Source of the DNA: Acidobacteriota bacterium
GTDB taxonomy: Bacteria > Acidobacteriota > Thermoanaerobaculia > Multivoradales > JAHEKO01
Length of the DNA: 6,609 bases
NCBI GenBank assembly: GCA_024638355.1
Contig: JAHEKO010000217.1
Span: 1 to 6,609 of the forward strand
Direction: 5' to 3'
This document shows, piece by piece, positions 1-5,286 of this stretch. Under the pieces are notes generated by a model. It saw nothing but the letters and a program-made list of their open reading frames with translations. It searched no databases and was not told where the DNA came from. Every line of letters starts with the position of its first letter. Positions within the stretch are counted from its first letter, which is position 1. The position numbers and the translations under genes are program-made.

Positions 1-150
1 GCCCGCCTCGGCGCTCTCCGCGGCCGCTTCCTCGACGCCCTCCTCGGCGACGGTCGGCTCCTCGTCGACGCTCTCATCCTGCGCCGCCGCCGGTAGCGTG
101 AGCACCAGGATCGCGGCGAGAGCGCACCTCGCCCATCGGCTTCGCCACAT
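1..150 (-). CDS. Exported protein of unknown function, N-terminus only (runs off window)
   Basis: The ATG is at 150..148 and the frame stays open to base 1, giving 50 residues. The first ~23 residues form a typical Sec signal peptide: a basic start (MWRSRWAR), a hydrophobic core (ALAAILVLTL), and a likely cleavage site after PAAA, before QDE. The visible mature part is an acidic Ala/Glu/Val-rich low-complexity stretch (for example VDEEPTVAEEGVEEAAAE), as is common in linkers just after the signal peptide of secreted or envelope proteins. No domain can be recognised. The start lies 61 bases after the stop of the VWA gene on the same strand, so it is probably the third gene of that unit. There is no clear Shine-Dalgarno directly upstream, so translation may start weakly. 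The signal-peptide layout is what makes this start convincing. Confidence 0.72.
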   Translation of the reverse strand, partial: MWRSRWARCALAAILVLTLPAAAQDESVDEEPTVAEEGVEEAAAESAEAG

Positions 151-174
151 GACGTCGAGACGATACCAGCCGGC

Positions 175-189
175 AGGGCCGACGGCCCT
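175..189 (-). other. Small hairpin between the VWA gene and the next gene
   Basis: A perfect 6-bp inverted repeat (AGGGCC / GGCCCT) surrounds a 3-base loop (GAC), inside the 61-base gap after the VWA stop codon. No T-run follows on the minus strand, so it is not a standard intrinsic terminator. It could protect mRNA ends, attenuate transcription slightly, or occur by chance in GC-rich DNA. Confidence 0.3.
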
Positions 190-211
190 CGAGATGATTT
201 GGCCTGACCCG

Positions 212-1393
212 CTAGGGATAGGCCGCGTAGCCCTCTCGGGCCCGCACCTTGACGCCGGACCGTTTGACCCGCAGCTTGACGTCGCGCCAGCTGCCGTCCT
301 TGGCCGAGTTGCTCGGGTAGTAGCCGATGACGTACTGCTCGCGCAGCTCGGTCATGATGCCGACGAAAGCGTCGTCGAGCTCTTCCAGGTGATCGACGAC
401 CTGAACCCGGCCGCCGCTCTCCTCGACCGCCTTGCGCAGCAGTCGGAACTCGCTCTGGCTCGCCTCCATGTTGCGCCACGTCGCCATGTAGGTCGGTACC
501 TTGTCGACGCTCTCCCCCGGACGCAGCCGCAGGTAGATCCAATAGATCAGCGCCTGACTCCGGCGAACTTTCTCGGCAACCTCCGACATCGACAGCACGC
601 TGTGCACGTCGCTCCCGTCCGAGAAGAGGACGATCACGCTCCGCCCTTGACGCGGGTCGAGCTTCTTGAGCGCCAGGTAGAGGTGATCGTTGATCGCCGT
701 TCCGCCGCTGGCTCCGACCCCGGCCAGCGCGTCGCGCAGCGTATCCCGCGACGCGGAGAAGTCGCTGGCGCGCAGCAGGCTGTCCGAATAGAGCATGACC
801 ATGGCCTCGTCGAGCTCGTTCATGCCGTCGAGAAAGAGCGAAGCGCCCTCGAGAGCCGCTTCGAGCGGCTCGCCGGTCATGCTCAGGCTGCAGTCGAGCA
901 GCAGCACCGAGGTCAACGGCACGTCGCCGCGCTCGAAGGTGACGATCTGCTGCTCCTTGCCTTCTTCGACGACCCGGAAGTCGTCCCGCTCGAGGTCGAG
1001 CACTCGCCCGCTCGAGTTGGAGGCGGTGATATAGAACTGCTGGAGGTTGAGCTGCAGGGCCTCATCGACCATCAGCTTCGGCGTCAAGACCGTGGTGCGG
1101 GCCTCGAGTCCGCCCCGCGCACGGGCGATGGCGACGAACTCGTGGCTGACGTTGTCGTTGCCGACGTCGACGTCGACCTTGAACGGCGGCCGGATCATGG
1201 TGCCGAGCGAGCGGCCATCCACCGCGAACTCCACCGTCGCACCCTCGGTCTGCTCACCGCTCACGGCGACGACGAACGACACGACGCCATGCACGAACTC
1301 GTCGCCGACCGGGTGATCGATCCAGACCTGGAGATCCTCGGCGGCGACCGGGGCGGCGGCCAGCAGAGCGCAGAGCAGGAGCGCCGGTCTCAT
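212..1393 (-). CDS. Exported VWFA-related domain protein (acidobacterial type)
   Basis: 393 residues. Residues 1-18 are a signal peptide (MRPALLLCALLAAAPVAA, cleaved before ED). Residues ~20-105 look like a beta-rich Ig-like domain ('VWIDHPVGDEFVHGVVSF'). Residues ~110-160 form a beta region typical of the family ('LERDDFRVVEEGKEQQIV'). The von Willebrand A domain spans ~161-350 with a complete metal-ion adhesion site: D167-C-S169-L-S171, T232 in SGGTAIND, and D259 in FSDGSD. The C-terminal block 'REQYVIGYYPS ... DGSWRDVKLRV ... VRAREGYAAY' is characteristic of the VWFA-related family common in Acidobacteriota. A longer reading frame exists to 1450, but the start at 1393 is preferred: it has a signal peptide, a GGAGG 6 bases upstream, and an ATGA overlap with the upstream TPR gene. 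The likely role is metal-dependent protein binding in the periplasm or at the cell surface. The ligand is unknown. Confidence 0.93.
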   Translation of the reverse strand: MRPALLLCALLAAAPVAAEDLQVWIDHPVGDEFVHGVVSFVVAVSGEQTEGATVEFAVDGRSLGTMIRPPFKVDVDVGNDNVSHEFVAIARARGGLEARTTVLTPKLMVDEALQLNLQQFYITASNSSGRVLDLERDDFRVVEEGKEQQIVTFERGDVPLTSVLLLDCSLSMTGEPLEAALEGASLFLDGMNELDEAMVMLYSDSLLRASDFSASRDTLRDALAGVGASGGTAINDHLYLALKKLDPRQGRSVIVLFSDGSDVHSVLSMSEVAEKVRRSQALIYWIYLRLRPGESVDKVPTYMATWRNMEASQSEFRLLRKAVEESGGRVQVVDHLEELDDAFVGIMTELREQYVIGYYPSNSAKDGSWRDVKLRVKRSGVKVRAREGYAAYP

Positions 1394-2553
1394 CGACCGC
1401 CTCCCTCCTCGGTTGCACCTTCGCCCGGGGCCCCGTCGCCGTTCCACCACCTCAGGCCGGAAGCCAGCACGTCGAGCCGTTCCTCCATCATCGCGTGCAG
1501 CGTCGAGCGCACCTCGTCGATCTCGAGATCGGGCCGATCGTCGTAGATATAGCGCGCCGAGGGCACGCCCTCACCCACCGGCTTGACGAGCTTGACCACG
1601 GCGTCCGCTTTCGCCGGCTTGCCCCGCCGCTCGCTGATCGAAGCGAAGAGAATCGCGATCTCCTGGTCCCCCGGCATCTCCTCGAAGCCGTCGCGGGCGA
1701 TGACCTCGGCCGCCTCCAGCCGGCCCAGCGAGATGAGGGTGCGCGCGAGCTCCTGATACACGATCGAGCGAATCCAGGGCTGGGTCGCCCGGTTCAACAG
1801 CCGGGTGAGCTCGGCGTGCGCCGACTCGAGCTCGCCGAGGCGCCGCTTGCACACCGCCAGCCGCAGCCGCGCCTGGTCATGGCCGGCCTGAATCTCGAGC
1901 AGCCGCTCGAGCAGAGCGACGGCATCCTCGTACTCGCCGTGGATCTCGTGCGCCCAGGCGAGGCCGAGCAGGGCGGCGGGATTGCGCGGCGAGATGTCGA
2001 GAGCATCGCGCAGGATGCCGGCGCTGGTACCCGACGTCCGCAGATCCAGCAGGGCCTCGCCGAAGCTGGTGATCACCCACCCCGCGAACTGCTTGTCCTC
2101 GGGCGACTTGCTGCTTTGCGCCTTGTAGGTCGCGAGATCGGTGGCCATGTCGCGGGCGTGGCGCGCCAGCACCGGTTGCTGGGCCTCCCGGTAGAGCTCG
2201 TAGGCGTCGTGATGCAGCACGATGACCGGTACCAGCAGCTCGGGCGAGCTCAGCTCGAGAGCGCGCTTGACGACCGCCAGCTTGTGCCTCCAGACCCGGT
2301 CGATCCGTCCCGCGGTCGGCACCTTGCCGAGCGCCTCGATCTCGAGCGCCATCAGCGCGTCGAGAGCCTGCTCGCGCTGGCCCTGCGCCAGCAGGTCGAG
2401 AGCCGCCACGTAGCTCTTCTCGAGCCGGTCGATGTCGAGCCGTCGTTCGGCGCTCACCGGCCCGGCCGCCGCCAGCGCGCCGACGAGAGCCAGCGAGATC
2501 GCCCACTGCCGGCAGTACCGATCGCGAGTCTTCCCTGGATATTTTCGGTCCAT
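1390..2553 (-). CDS. Exported TPR-repeat protein
   Basis: 387 residues. The N-terminus has a basic region (MDRKYPGKTRDRYCRQW), then a hydrophobic core (AISLALVGALAAA) and a cleavage site near GPVSA, before ERR. The mature protein is almost wholly alpha-helical. Residues ~43-72 (YVAALDLLAQGQREQALDAL) and ~159-325 contain tetratricopeptide-like helix pairs, clearest at 'NPAALLGLAWAHEIHGEYED', 'DQARLRLAVCKRRLGELESA' and 'YQELARTLISLGRLEAAEVI'. No catalytic motif is visible. The tail (GDGAPGEGATEEGGGR) is flexible and low-complexity, and its codons carry the next gene's ribosome-binding site. The protein probably acts as a periplasmic scaffold. The ATGA overlap with the VWA gene suggests the two products work together, but no specific complex can be named. 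The ATG at 2553 has no Shine-Dalgarno; it is preceded by a pyrimidine-rich stretch. No better in-frame start was found. Confidence 0.9.
   Translation of the reverse strand: MDRKYPGKTRDRYCRQWAISLALVGALAAAGPVSAERRLDIDRLEKSYVAALDLLAQGQREQALDALMALEIEALGKVPTAGRIDRVWRHKLAVVKRALELSSPELLVPVIVLHHDAYELYREAQQPVLARHARDMATDLATYKAQSSKSPEDKQFAGWVITSFGEALLDLRTSGTSAGILRDALDISPRNPAALLGLAWAHEIHGEYEDAVALLERLLEIQAGHDQARLRLAVCKRRLGELESAHAELTRLLNRATQPWIRSIVYQELARTLISLGRLEAAEVIARDGFEEMPGDQEIAILFASISERRGKPAKADAVVKLVKPVGEGVPSARYIYDDRPDLEIDEVRSTLHAMMEERLDVLASGLRWWNGDGAPGEGATEEGGGR
1400..1408 (-). promoter_or_regulatory. Strong ribosome-binding site of the VWA gene, inside the TPR gene
   Basis: Read on the minus strand, GGAGGGAGG holds two overlapping GGAGG motifs, the nearer ending 6 bases before the ATG at 1393. 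It decides the start codon and lies in the last codons of the upstream gene (encoding the ...EEGGGR tail). Ribosomes finishing the TPR gene at TGA (1392..1390) can reinitiate at the overlapping ATG, which suggests translational coupling. Confidence 0.85.
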
Positions 2554-2599
2554 TTGCGATTGGGGAGGAGAGCTGGGTAGGTACCCGCGGGCGCTCTCG

Positions 2600-2605
2600 A
2601 TATTA
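2600..2605 (-). promoter_or_regulatory. Weak candidate -10 element for the TPR/VWA unit
   Basis: On the minus strand the hexamer TAATAT (4 of 6 matches to TATAAT) lies in an AT-rich island (TGTAATATC) within otherwise GC-rich DNA, about 47 bases upstream of the TPR start codon. Seventeen bases further upstream there is no convincing -35 (TTCGGG). The implied leader is about 38 bases. Confidence 0.25.
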
Positions 2606-2765
2606 CATGAGTCGGCCGGATGCCCGAACGCGACGATTCTCTGATCCCTTCGCCAGGTACGAGCCGCTGGAAGCCGCGAATCCTTCGCCCGCGGAGCAGC
2701 CTCACGGGCCGGCAGGAGGTCGAGAGGGCCGTGCGCGGCTGGTAGGCCGACGAGTACCGCCGCCG

Positions 2766-2793
2766 CTGACGCCGCCGCTCCTCGGTGTATAGT
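2766..2793 (+). promoter_or_regulatory. Candidate sigma70-type promoter of the CBS-domain gene
   Basis: A -35-like CTGACG (2766..2771, 4 of 6 matches to TTGACA), a 16-base spacer, and a -10-like TATAGT (2788..2793, 5 of 6 matches to TATAAT). Transcription would start near 2800, leaving a leader of about 88 bases before the ATG at 2888. TATAGT stands out in a very GC-rich surround, which supports it. Confidence 0.5.
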
Positions 2794-2841
2794 CGGAAGT
2801 TCTTCGAATCAGTGCTGGCGCGCCCGCGGCGGAAGCGAGCA

Positions 2842-2859
2842 CCTCCCGCCCGGCGGAGG
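2842..2859 (+). other. Hairpin in the leader of the CBS-domain gene
   Basis: CCTCC and GGAGG arms, with two further G/C pairs inside and one bulged C, enclose a 3-base loop in the predicted 5' leader. It ends 13 bases before the gene's Shine-Dalgarno. It could affect translation or be incidental; nothing identifies a ligand-binding RNA. Confidence 0.25.
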
Positions 2860-2872
2860 CGCCGGCCCGCAG

Positions 2873-2880
2873 GGTGAGGG
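2873..2880 (+). promoter_or_regulatory. Ribosome-binding site of the CBS-domain gene
   Basis: GGTGAGGG lies 7 bases before the ATG at 2888. It is a moderate purine-rich match to the Shine-Dalgarno and supports this start for the CBS protein. Confidence 0.65.
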
Positions 2881-2887
2881 TCTCGCA

Positions 2888-3319
2888 ATGAAGACTGTGC
2901 AAGAAGTGCTGCAAGCCAAGGGCCACGAGATCTGGTCGGTCGACGCCGGCGCCTCGGTGTACGAAGCGCTGCAGTTGATGGCCGAGAAGAACATCGGCGC
3001 GGTGCTGGTGGTCGAGGGCGACGAACCGGCCGGCATCATGACCGAGCGCGACTACGCCCGGAAGGTGATCCTGCTCGATCGCCATTCACGCGAGACTCCG
3101 GTCCGCGACATCATGGTCTGGAACCCGGTCTGCGTGCGGCCCCACCAGACCGTCGAAGACTGCATGAAGATCATGACCACCAAGCGCTTTCGCCACCTGC
3201 CGGTGACGGCGAACGGCAAGCTGATCGGCATGATCTCGATCGGCGACGTCGTGAAGGCGGTCATCTCCGACCAGCAGTACACGATCGAGCAGCTCGAGCA
3301 CTACATCACCGGCGCCTGA
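2888..3319 (+). CDS. Stand-alone tandem CBS-domain protein
   Basis: 143 residues, made almost entirely of two CBS domains (a Bateman module). CBS1 spans residues ~7-62 and CBS2 ~73-128. Each ends with the typical G-x-x-[ST]-x-x-D signature: GIMTERD (49-55) and GMISIGD (114-120). 'MTTKRFRHLPV' in CBS2 and 'MAEKNIGAVLVV' in CBS1 are standard family sequence. There is no signal peptide or membrane segment, so the protein is cytoplasmic. Family knowledge says such modules bind adenine nucleotides (AMP, ATP, SAM or NAD) and act as energy sensors or partners of other proteins. No enzyme domain is attached and the target is not evident here. It is the only plus-strand gene in the window, with its own promoter candidate, and ends 72 bases from the oncoming 3392..5155 gene. 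The short C-terminal helix (TIEQLEHYITGA) may assist dimerisation. Confidence 0.95.
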   Translation: MKTVQEVLQAKGHEIWSVDAGASVYEALQLMAEKNIGAVLVVEGDEPAGIMTERDYARKVILLDRHSRETPVRDIMVWNPVCVRPHQTVEDCMKIMTTKRFRHLPVTANGKLIGMISIGDVVKAVISDQQYTIEQLEHYITGA

Positions 3320-3341
3320 GCGGCGCCCGGCCGCCCGAGCT

Positions 3342-3370
3342 CCCACCGGCTCGCCGAGCGAGCCGGCGGG
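3342..3370. terminator. Strong hairpin between convergent genes, possible two-way terminator
   Basis: An 8-bp perfect stem, CCGGCTCG (3346..3353) and CGAGCCGG (3359..3366), has a 5-base loop (CCGAG). It extends past one A/C mismatch by three more pairs (CCC 3342..3344, GGG 3368..3370). It sits in the 72-base gap between the stops of the CBS gene (3319) and the oppositely oriented 3392..5155 gene, where a shared terminator is expected. Neither side has a T-run, so it is not a textbook intrinsic terminator. It may stop transcription inefficiently or stabilise mRNA 3' ends. Confidence 0.6.
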
Positions 3371-3391
3371 ATCCAAAGATCGGTCGGCCGC

Positions 3392-5155
3392 CTAGTTGGG
3401 AGCCACCGAGAAGTCGAACGAGCCGACGCCGCCGGTCTGGTCGGACCACTCCTTGCGGCTCTTGTCGACGAACTCCTGCACCTTGTCGATCGCGCGCCGA
3501 TCGGGAGTCTGACCCTCCTGCACCAGGAGAACCATGGCGATCCGGGTCGTCTTGGGCGAGTCGTCGCTCGACGGCTCGCGGGCGCCCTCTTCGCGGATCA
3601 CGTCGTCGATGCTGACGTCGACGCGCTCGCCCCTGAAGCTCACGTCCCACTCGGGCAGCTGTCTGGATGGCTGGCTGCTCCCCCGCACGTAGAACAAGTC
3701 CGAGACCTGCCCGGGCGGAAGGAAGCCCATGATGTAGAGATCCATGTCGTTGAAGGTCTCCGGCGTCGGCAGGGTCAGGAACGTCCCGTCGCCGTTGTCC
3801 CGGATGTCGTTGCCCTGCATGAAGGAGGCATCGGTGTCGGTGACGAACGACCAGTGGCCGCCGTTCTCCTGCAGGTCCGGGTTCACGCTCCGCCCCTCGC
3901 GGAAGAAGATCCGGGTCAGCCACTGATGGCCGATCTCGTGGATGAAGACGCCCAGGTTGCTCAAGGTGCCGCGCAGGTCGCCGAGCTTGCCGTACTTGAG
4001 CACGTAGCCCATGTTGGCGAAACCCTCGAGTACTCCGTCGCTCCCCAGGGAGTCCGAGTTGTCGAAGATCTCGCGGGTGCGGAAGTTCTTGTAGCCGATC
4101 CCCTTCACGTCGTTCTTGGTAGTGAAGTGATAGGCCACCGCGCCGCCGCCCAGAAGCTGGAGCGGGAAGTCGTAGAAGAGCGCGATCTGCTGAACGTCGT
4201 CCGGGTAGTGCTGGTAGTAGGTCTGGGCGAGGAACGTCTCGTCGACGGTTCGCTCGGAGCCGAAGACCTCGGCAATGGCCTGCTCGGGCACCGTGATCGG
4301 CACGTCCTCGGAGAGATCGAGGAGCCGCACCGCCCCGCCGCCGCCGGGCGAGATGCCGACGATCCCCTCGTCCTGGGTGATCTCGCCGAACTTGAACTCG
4401 AGGTGCCCCTTCCTCGAAAGAATGACCGAGAAGGTATTCGGATCGCCGGAGCCGACCTGCTGGAACTCGGGCACGCGGTCCCAGGTCACCTGCATCTTGC
4501 CCCTGCCGAGGAACTTGACGTAGACGTCGCCGCCCTGCTCCGGATTGAGGTCGACGAAGTACGCCATGATGCGCGGCGGCCCGGCGACCGTGCGACCCAG
4601 GTCGCGCGCGGTGGAGGCGTTGTCGCCCTCGCCGAAGGTGATGTTGCCGTCCGAGTTGATGTACGCCGCGCTGTAGTTCTTGCCGAAAAACTTGAACTTG
4701 AAGCCCTTCTCGAAGGGAACCCGGACGCTGTCGTCGTCGCCCAGGCTCACCCTCTCGCCCAGGCCGCCGCCCACGCCGCCCGGCTTCCTGGTGATCTTGT
4801 AGCCCTTCTTCTTCTTGAACTGCATCCGAAAGCCCTTGCCCGAGACGTCCGACTCGTTGGGCGGGCGGATGATCGAGCCGTCGTCGACGACGACGACGAC
4901 ATCGCCCTCTTGACTGACCTGCGGCCTGGCCGCGGCCTGGATCAGCGGACCGCTCTGCGCGCGAAGACGCGACTCGCGATCGCGCTGGCGCTGGCGCTCG
5001 TGGAAGCGGTGCTCGGCGAGCACGATGCTGTCGAGGGTCGGGTGAGTACCGCACCAATCGCCCGGTCGCTCGACGGTCGCGGCGCTTCCGGGTGAGGGCA
5101 GAACGAGGCTGAGCACAGCCAAAGCTAGAGTCGTGATGCGAATGCTGCCAGACAT
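3392..5155 (-). CDS. Secreted protein with nidogen-like region and predicted HExxH zinc-protease domain
   Basis: 587 residues. A signal peptide covers residues 1-25 (ITTLALAVLSLVLPSPGSA). Residues ~45-65 are charged and probably coiled (HRFHERQRQRDRESRLR). Residues ~143-270 resemble a nidogen extracellular (NIDO) domain: 'FKFKFFGKNYSAAYINSDGN', 'RIMAYFVDLNP', 'KMQVTWDRVPEF', 'NTFSVILSRKGHLEFKFGEI', 'DEGIVGISPG'. The C-terminal half carries H406-E-I-G-H410, the zinc-binding and catalytic motif of many metalloproteases. It is followed by GGHW (432-435), a D/N-rich stretch, and 'MDLYIMGFLPPGQV' (471-484), and ends with 'DKVQEFVDKSRKEWSDQTGG'. The third zinc ligand is not certain; H434, D472 or nearby acidic residues are options. 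The start is firm: GGAGG (5165..5161) lies 5 bases before the ATG. The gene appears monocistronic. The probable role is an extracellular or surface protease or adhesin-protease. Substrate and exact peptidase family are unknown. Confidence 0.85.
   Translation of the reverse strand: MSGSIRITTLALAVLSLVLPSPGSAATVERPGDWCGTHPTLDSIVLAEHRFHERQRQRDRESRLRAQSGPLIQAAARPQVSQEGDVVVVVDDGSIIRPPNESDVSGKGFRMQFKKKKGYKITRKPGGVGGGLGERVSLGDDDSVRVPFEKGFKFKFFGKNYSAAYINSDGNITFGEGDNASTARDLGRTVAGPPRIMAYFVDLNPEQGGDVYVKFLGRGKMQVTWDRVPEFQQVGSGDPNTFSVILSRKGHLEFKFGEITQDEGIVGISPGGGGAVRLLDLSEDVPITVPEQAIAEVFGSERTVDETFLAQTYYQHYPDDVQQIALFYDFPLQLLGGGAVAYHFTTKNDVKGIGYKNFRTREIFDNSDSLGSDGVLEGFANMGYVLKYGKLGDLRGTLSNLGVFIHEIGHQWLTRIFFREGRSVNPDLQENGGHWSFVTDTDASFMQGNDIRDNGDGTFLTLPTPETFNDMDLYIMGFLPPGQVSDLFYVRGSSQPSRQLPEWDVSFRGERVDVSIDDVIREEGAREPSSDDSPKTTRIAMVLLVQEGQTPDRRAIDKVQEFVDKSRKEWSDQTGGVGSFDFSVAPN
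4880..4900. repeat. Short GAC triplet repeat inside the NIDO/HExxH gene
   Basis: Two GTC triplets are followed by five perfect GAC triplets on the plus strand. On the coding strand this gives a Val5-Asp2 run (VVVVVDD, residues ~86-92) just before the conserved region. Such a tract could change length by slippage in whole codons without breaking the frame. It may simply reflect GC-rich codon use. Confidence 0.6.
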
Positions 5156-5183
5156 TGTTTCCTCCGGGGGACTGCGGGTGGGA

Positions 5184-5197
5184 TAGGAACGGTCCTA
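5184..5197. promoter_or_regulatory. Inverted repeat near the predicted start of transcription of the NIDO/HExxH gene
   Basis: A perfect 5-bp inverted repeat TAGGA-ACGG-TCCTA lies between the candidate -10 element (5205..5210) and the start codon at 5155. It is centred about where transcription should begin. It could be an operator for a dimeric repressor or a small hairpin in the mRNA leader. No regulator is identifiable from the sequence. Confidence 0.35.
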
Positions 5198-5204
5198 GCG
5201 GCGC

Positions 5205-5210
5205 ATTCTA
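5205..5210 (-). promoter_or_regulatory. Candidate -10 element for the NIDO/HExxH gene
   Basis: The minus-strand hexamer TAGAAT matches TATAAT at 5 of 6 positions and lies in one of the few AT-rich spots of the gap. The best -35 is poor (TTGCGG, with a short 15-base spacer). The implied leader is about 43 bases. Confidence 0.35.
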
Positions 5211-5246
5211 ACAGTGTTCGCGACGCCGCAAAGGGGCTCCGCGCGC

Positions 5247-5266
5247 CGCTCGCCACTTAGCGAGCG
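5247..5266 (-). terminator. Hairpin just after moaA, possible terminator of the infA-moaA unit
   Basis: A perfect 7-bp stem CGCTCGC / GCGAGCG with a 6-base loop begins 20 bases after the moaA stop codon. On the minus strand only a weak pyrimidine stretch (CCCCTTT) follows, about 10 bases further on. It is therefore a plausible but imperfect terminator separating moaA from the NIDO/HExxH gene. Confidence 0.5.
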
Positions 5267-5286
5267 CCTGCTGCTCCTCCGCCGCT

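Larger units (their letters stand above)
2554..2887. other. 334-base gene-free divergent intergenic region
   Basis: This region separates the start of the minus-strand TPR gene from the start of the plus-strand CBS gene, so it should carry promoters in both directions. A good plus-strand promoter candidate is at 2766..2793 and a weak minus-strand -10 candidate at 2600..2605. Several GC-rich inverted repeats are visible: CCGCG/CGCGG at 2674..2694, CACGG-g-CC with GGCCGTG at 2703..2733, and CCTCC..GGAGG at 2842..2859. In DNA this GC-rich, such repeats are weak evidence for a structured RNA. A 61-codon plus-strand frame at 2607..2792 shows no recognisable protein signal. No tRNA or known riboswitch was recognised. 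Confidence 0.6.

Noticed and set aside
1394..1450. VWA gene starting at the upstream GTG or ATG-equivalent at 1450
   Set aside because: It would add a 19-residue Arg-rich extension before the signal peptide and ignore the strong GGAGG at 6 bases from the ATG at 1393.
98..1546. Long plus-strand open frame (482 codons) opposite the VWA gene
   Set aside because: The minus strand here encodes a clear VWA domain with full MIDAS motif, signal peptide and ribosome-binding site. The plus frame is Arg/Ala/Asp/His-rich without domain signals, as expected of an antisense shadow in GC-rich DNA.
1495..2580. Plus-strand open frame (361 codons) opposite the TPR gene
   Set aside because: Composition is typical of antisense shadow (Arg/Leu/Gln/His-rich), no recognisable domain, and the minus strand carries a coherent signal peptide plus TPR protein.
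2600..2610. Minimal ATG-TAA start-stop on the minus strand in the TPR leader
   Set aside because: The two-codon motif occurs easily by chance and has no ribosome-binding site. It lies upstream of the likely transcription start, so it is probably not transcribed.
2607..2792. Possible 61-residue plus-strand gene in the intergenic region
   Set aside because: No Shine-Dalgarno, Pro/Arg-rich random-looking sequence, and it runs through the candidate CBS promoter.
3306..5057. Second minus-strand frame (583 codons) overlapping the NIDO/HExxH gene
   Set aside because: Arg/Gly/Ala-rich frame-shifted shadow of the same DNA. It has no signal peptide or motifs, and the other minus frame holds all recognisable sequence.
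3854..5095. Plus-strand open frame (413 codons) opposite the NIDO/HExxH gene
   Set aside because: It is a Leu/Glu/Val/Ala-rich shadow without domain motifs. The opposite strand has a signal peptide, ribosome-binding site and conserved motifs.
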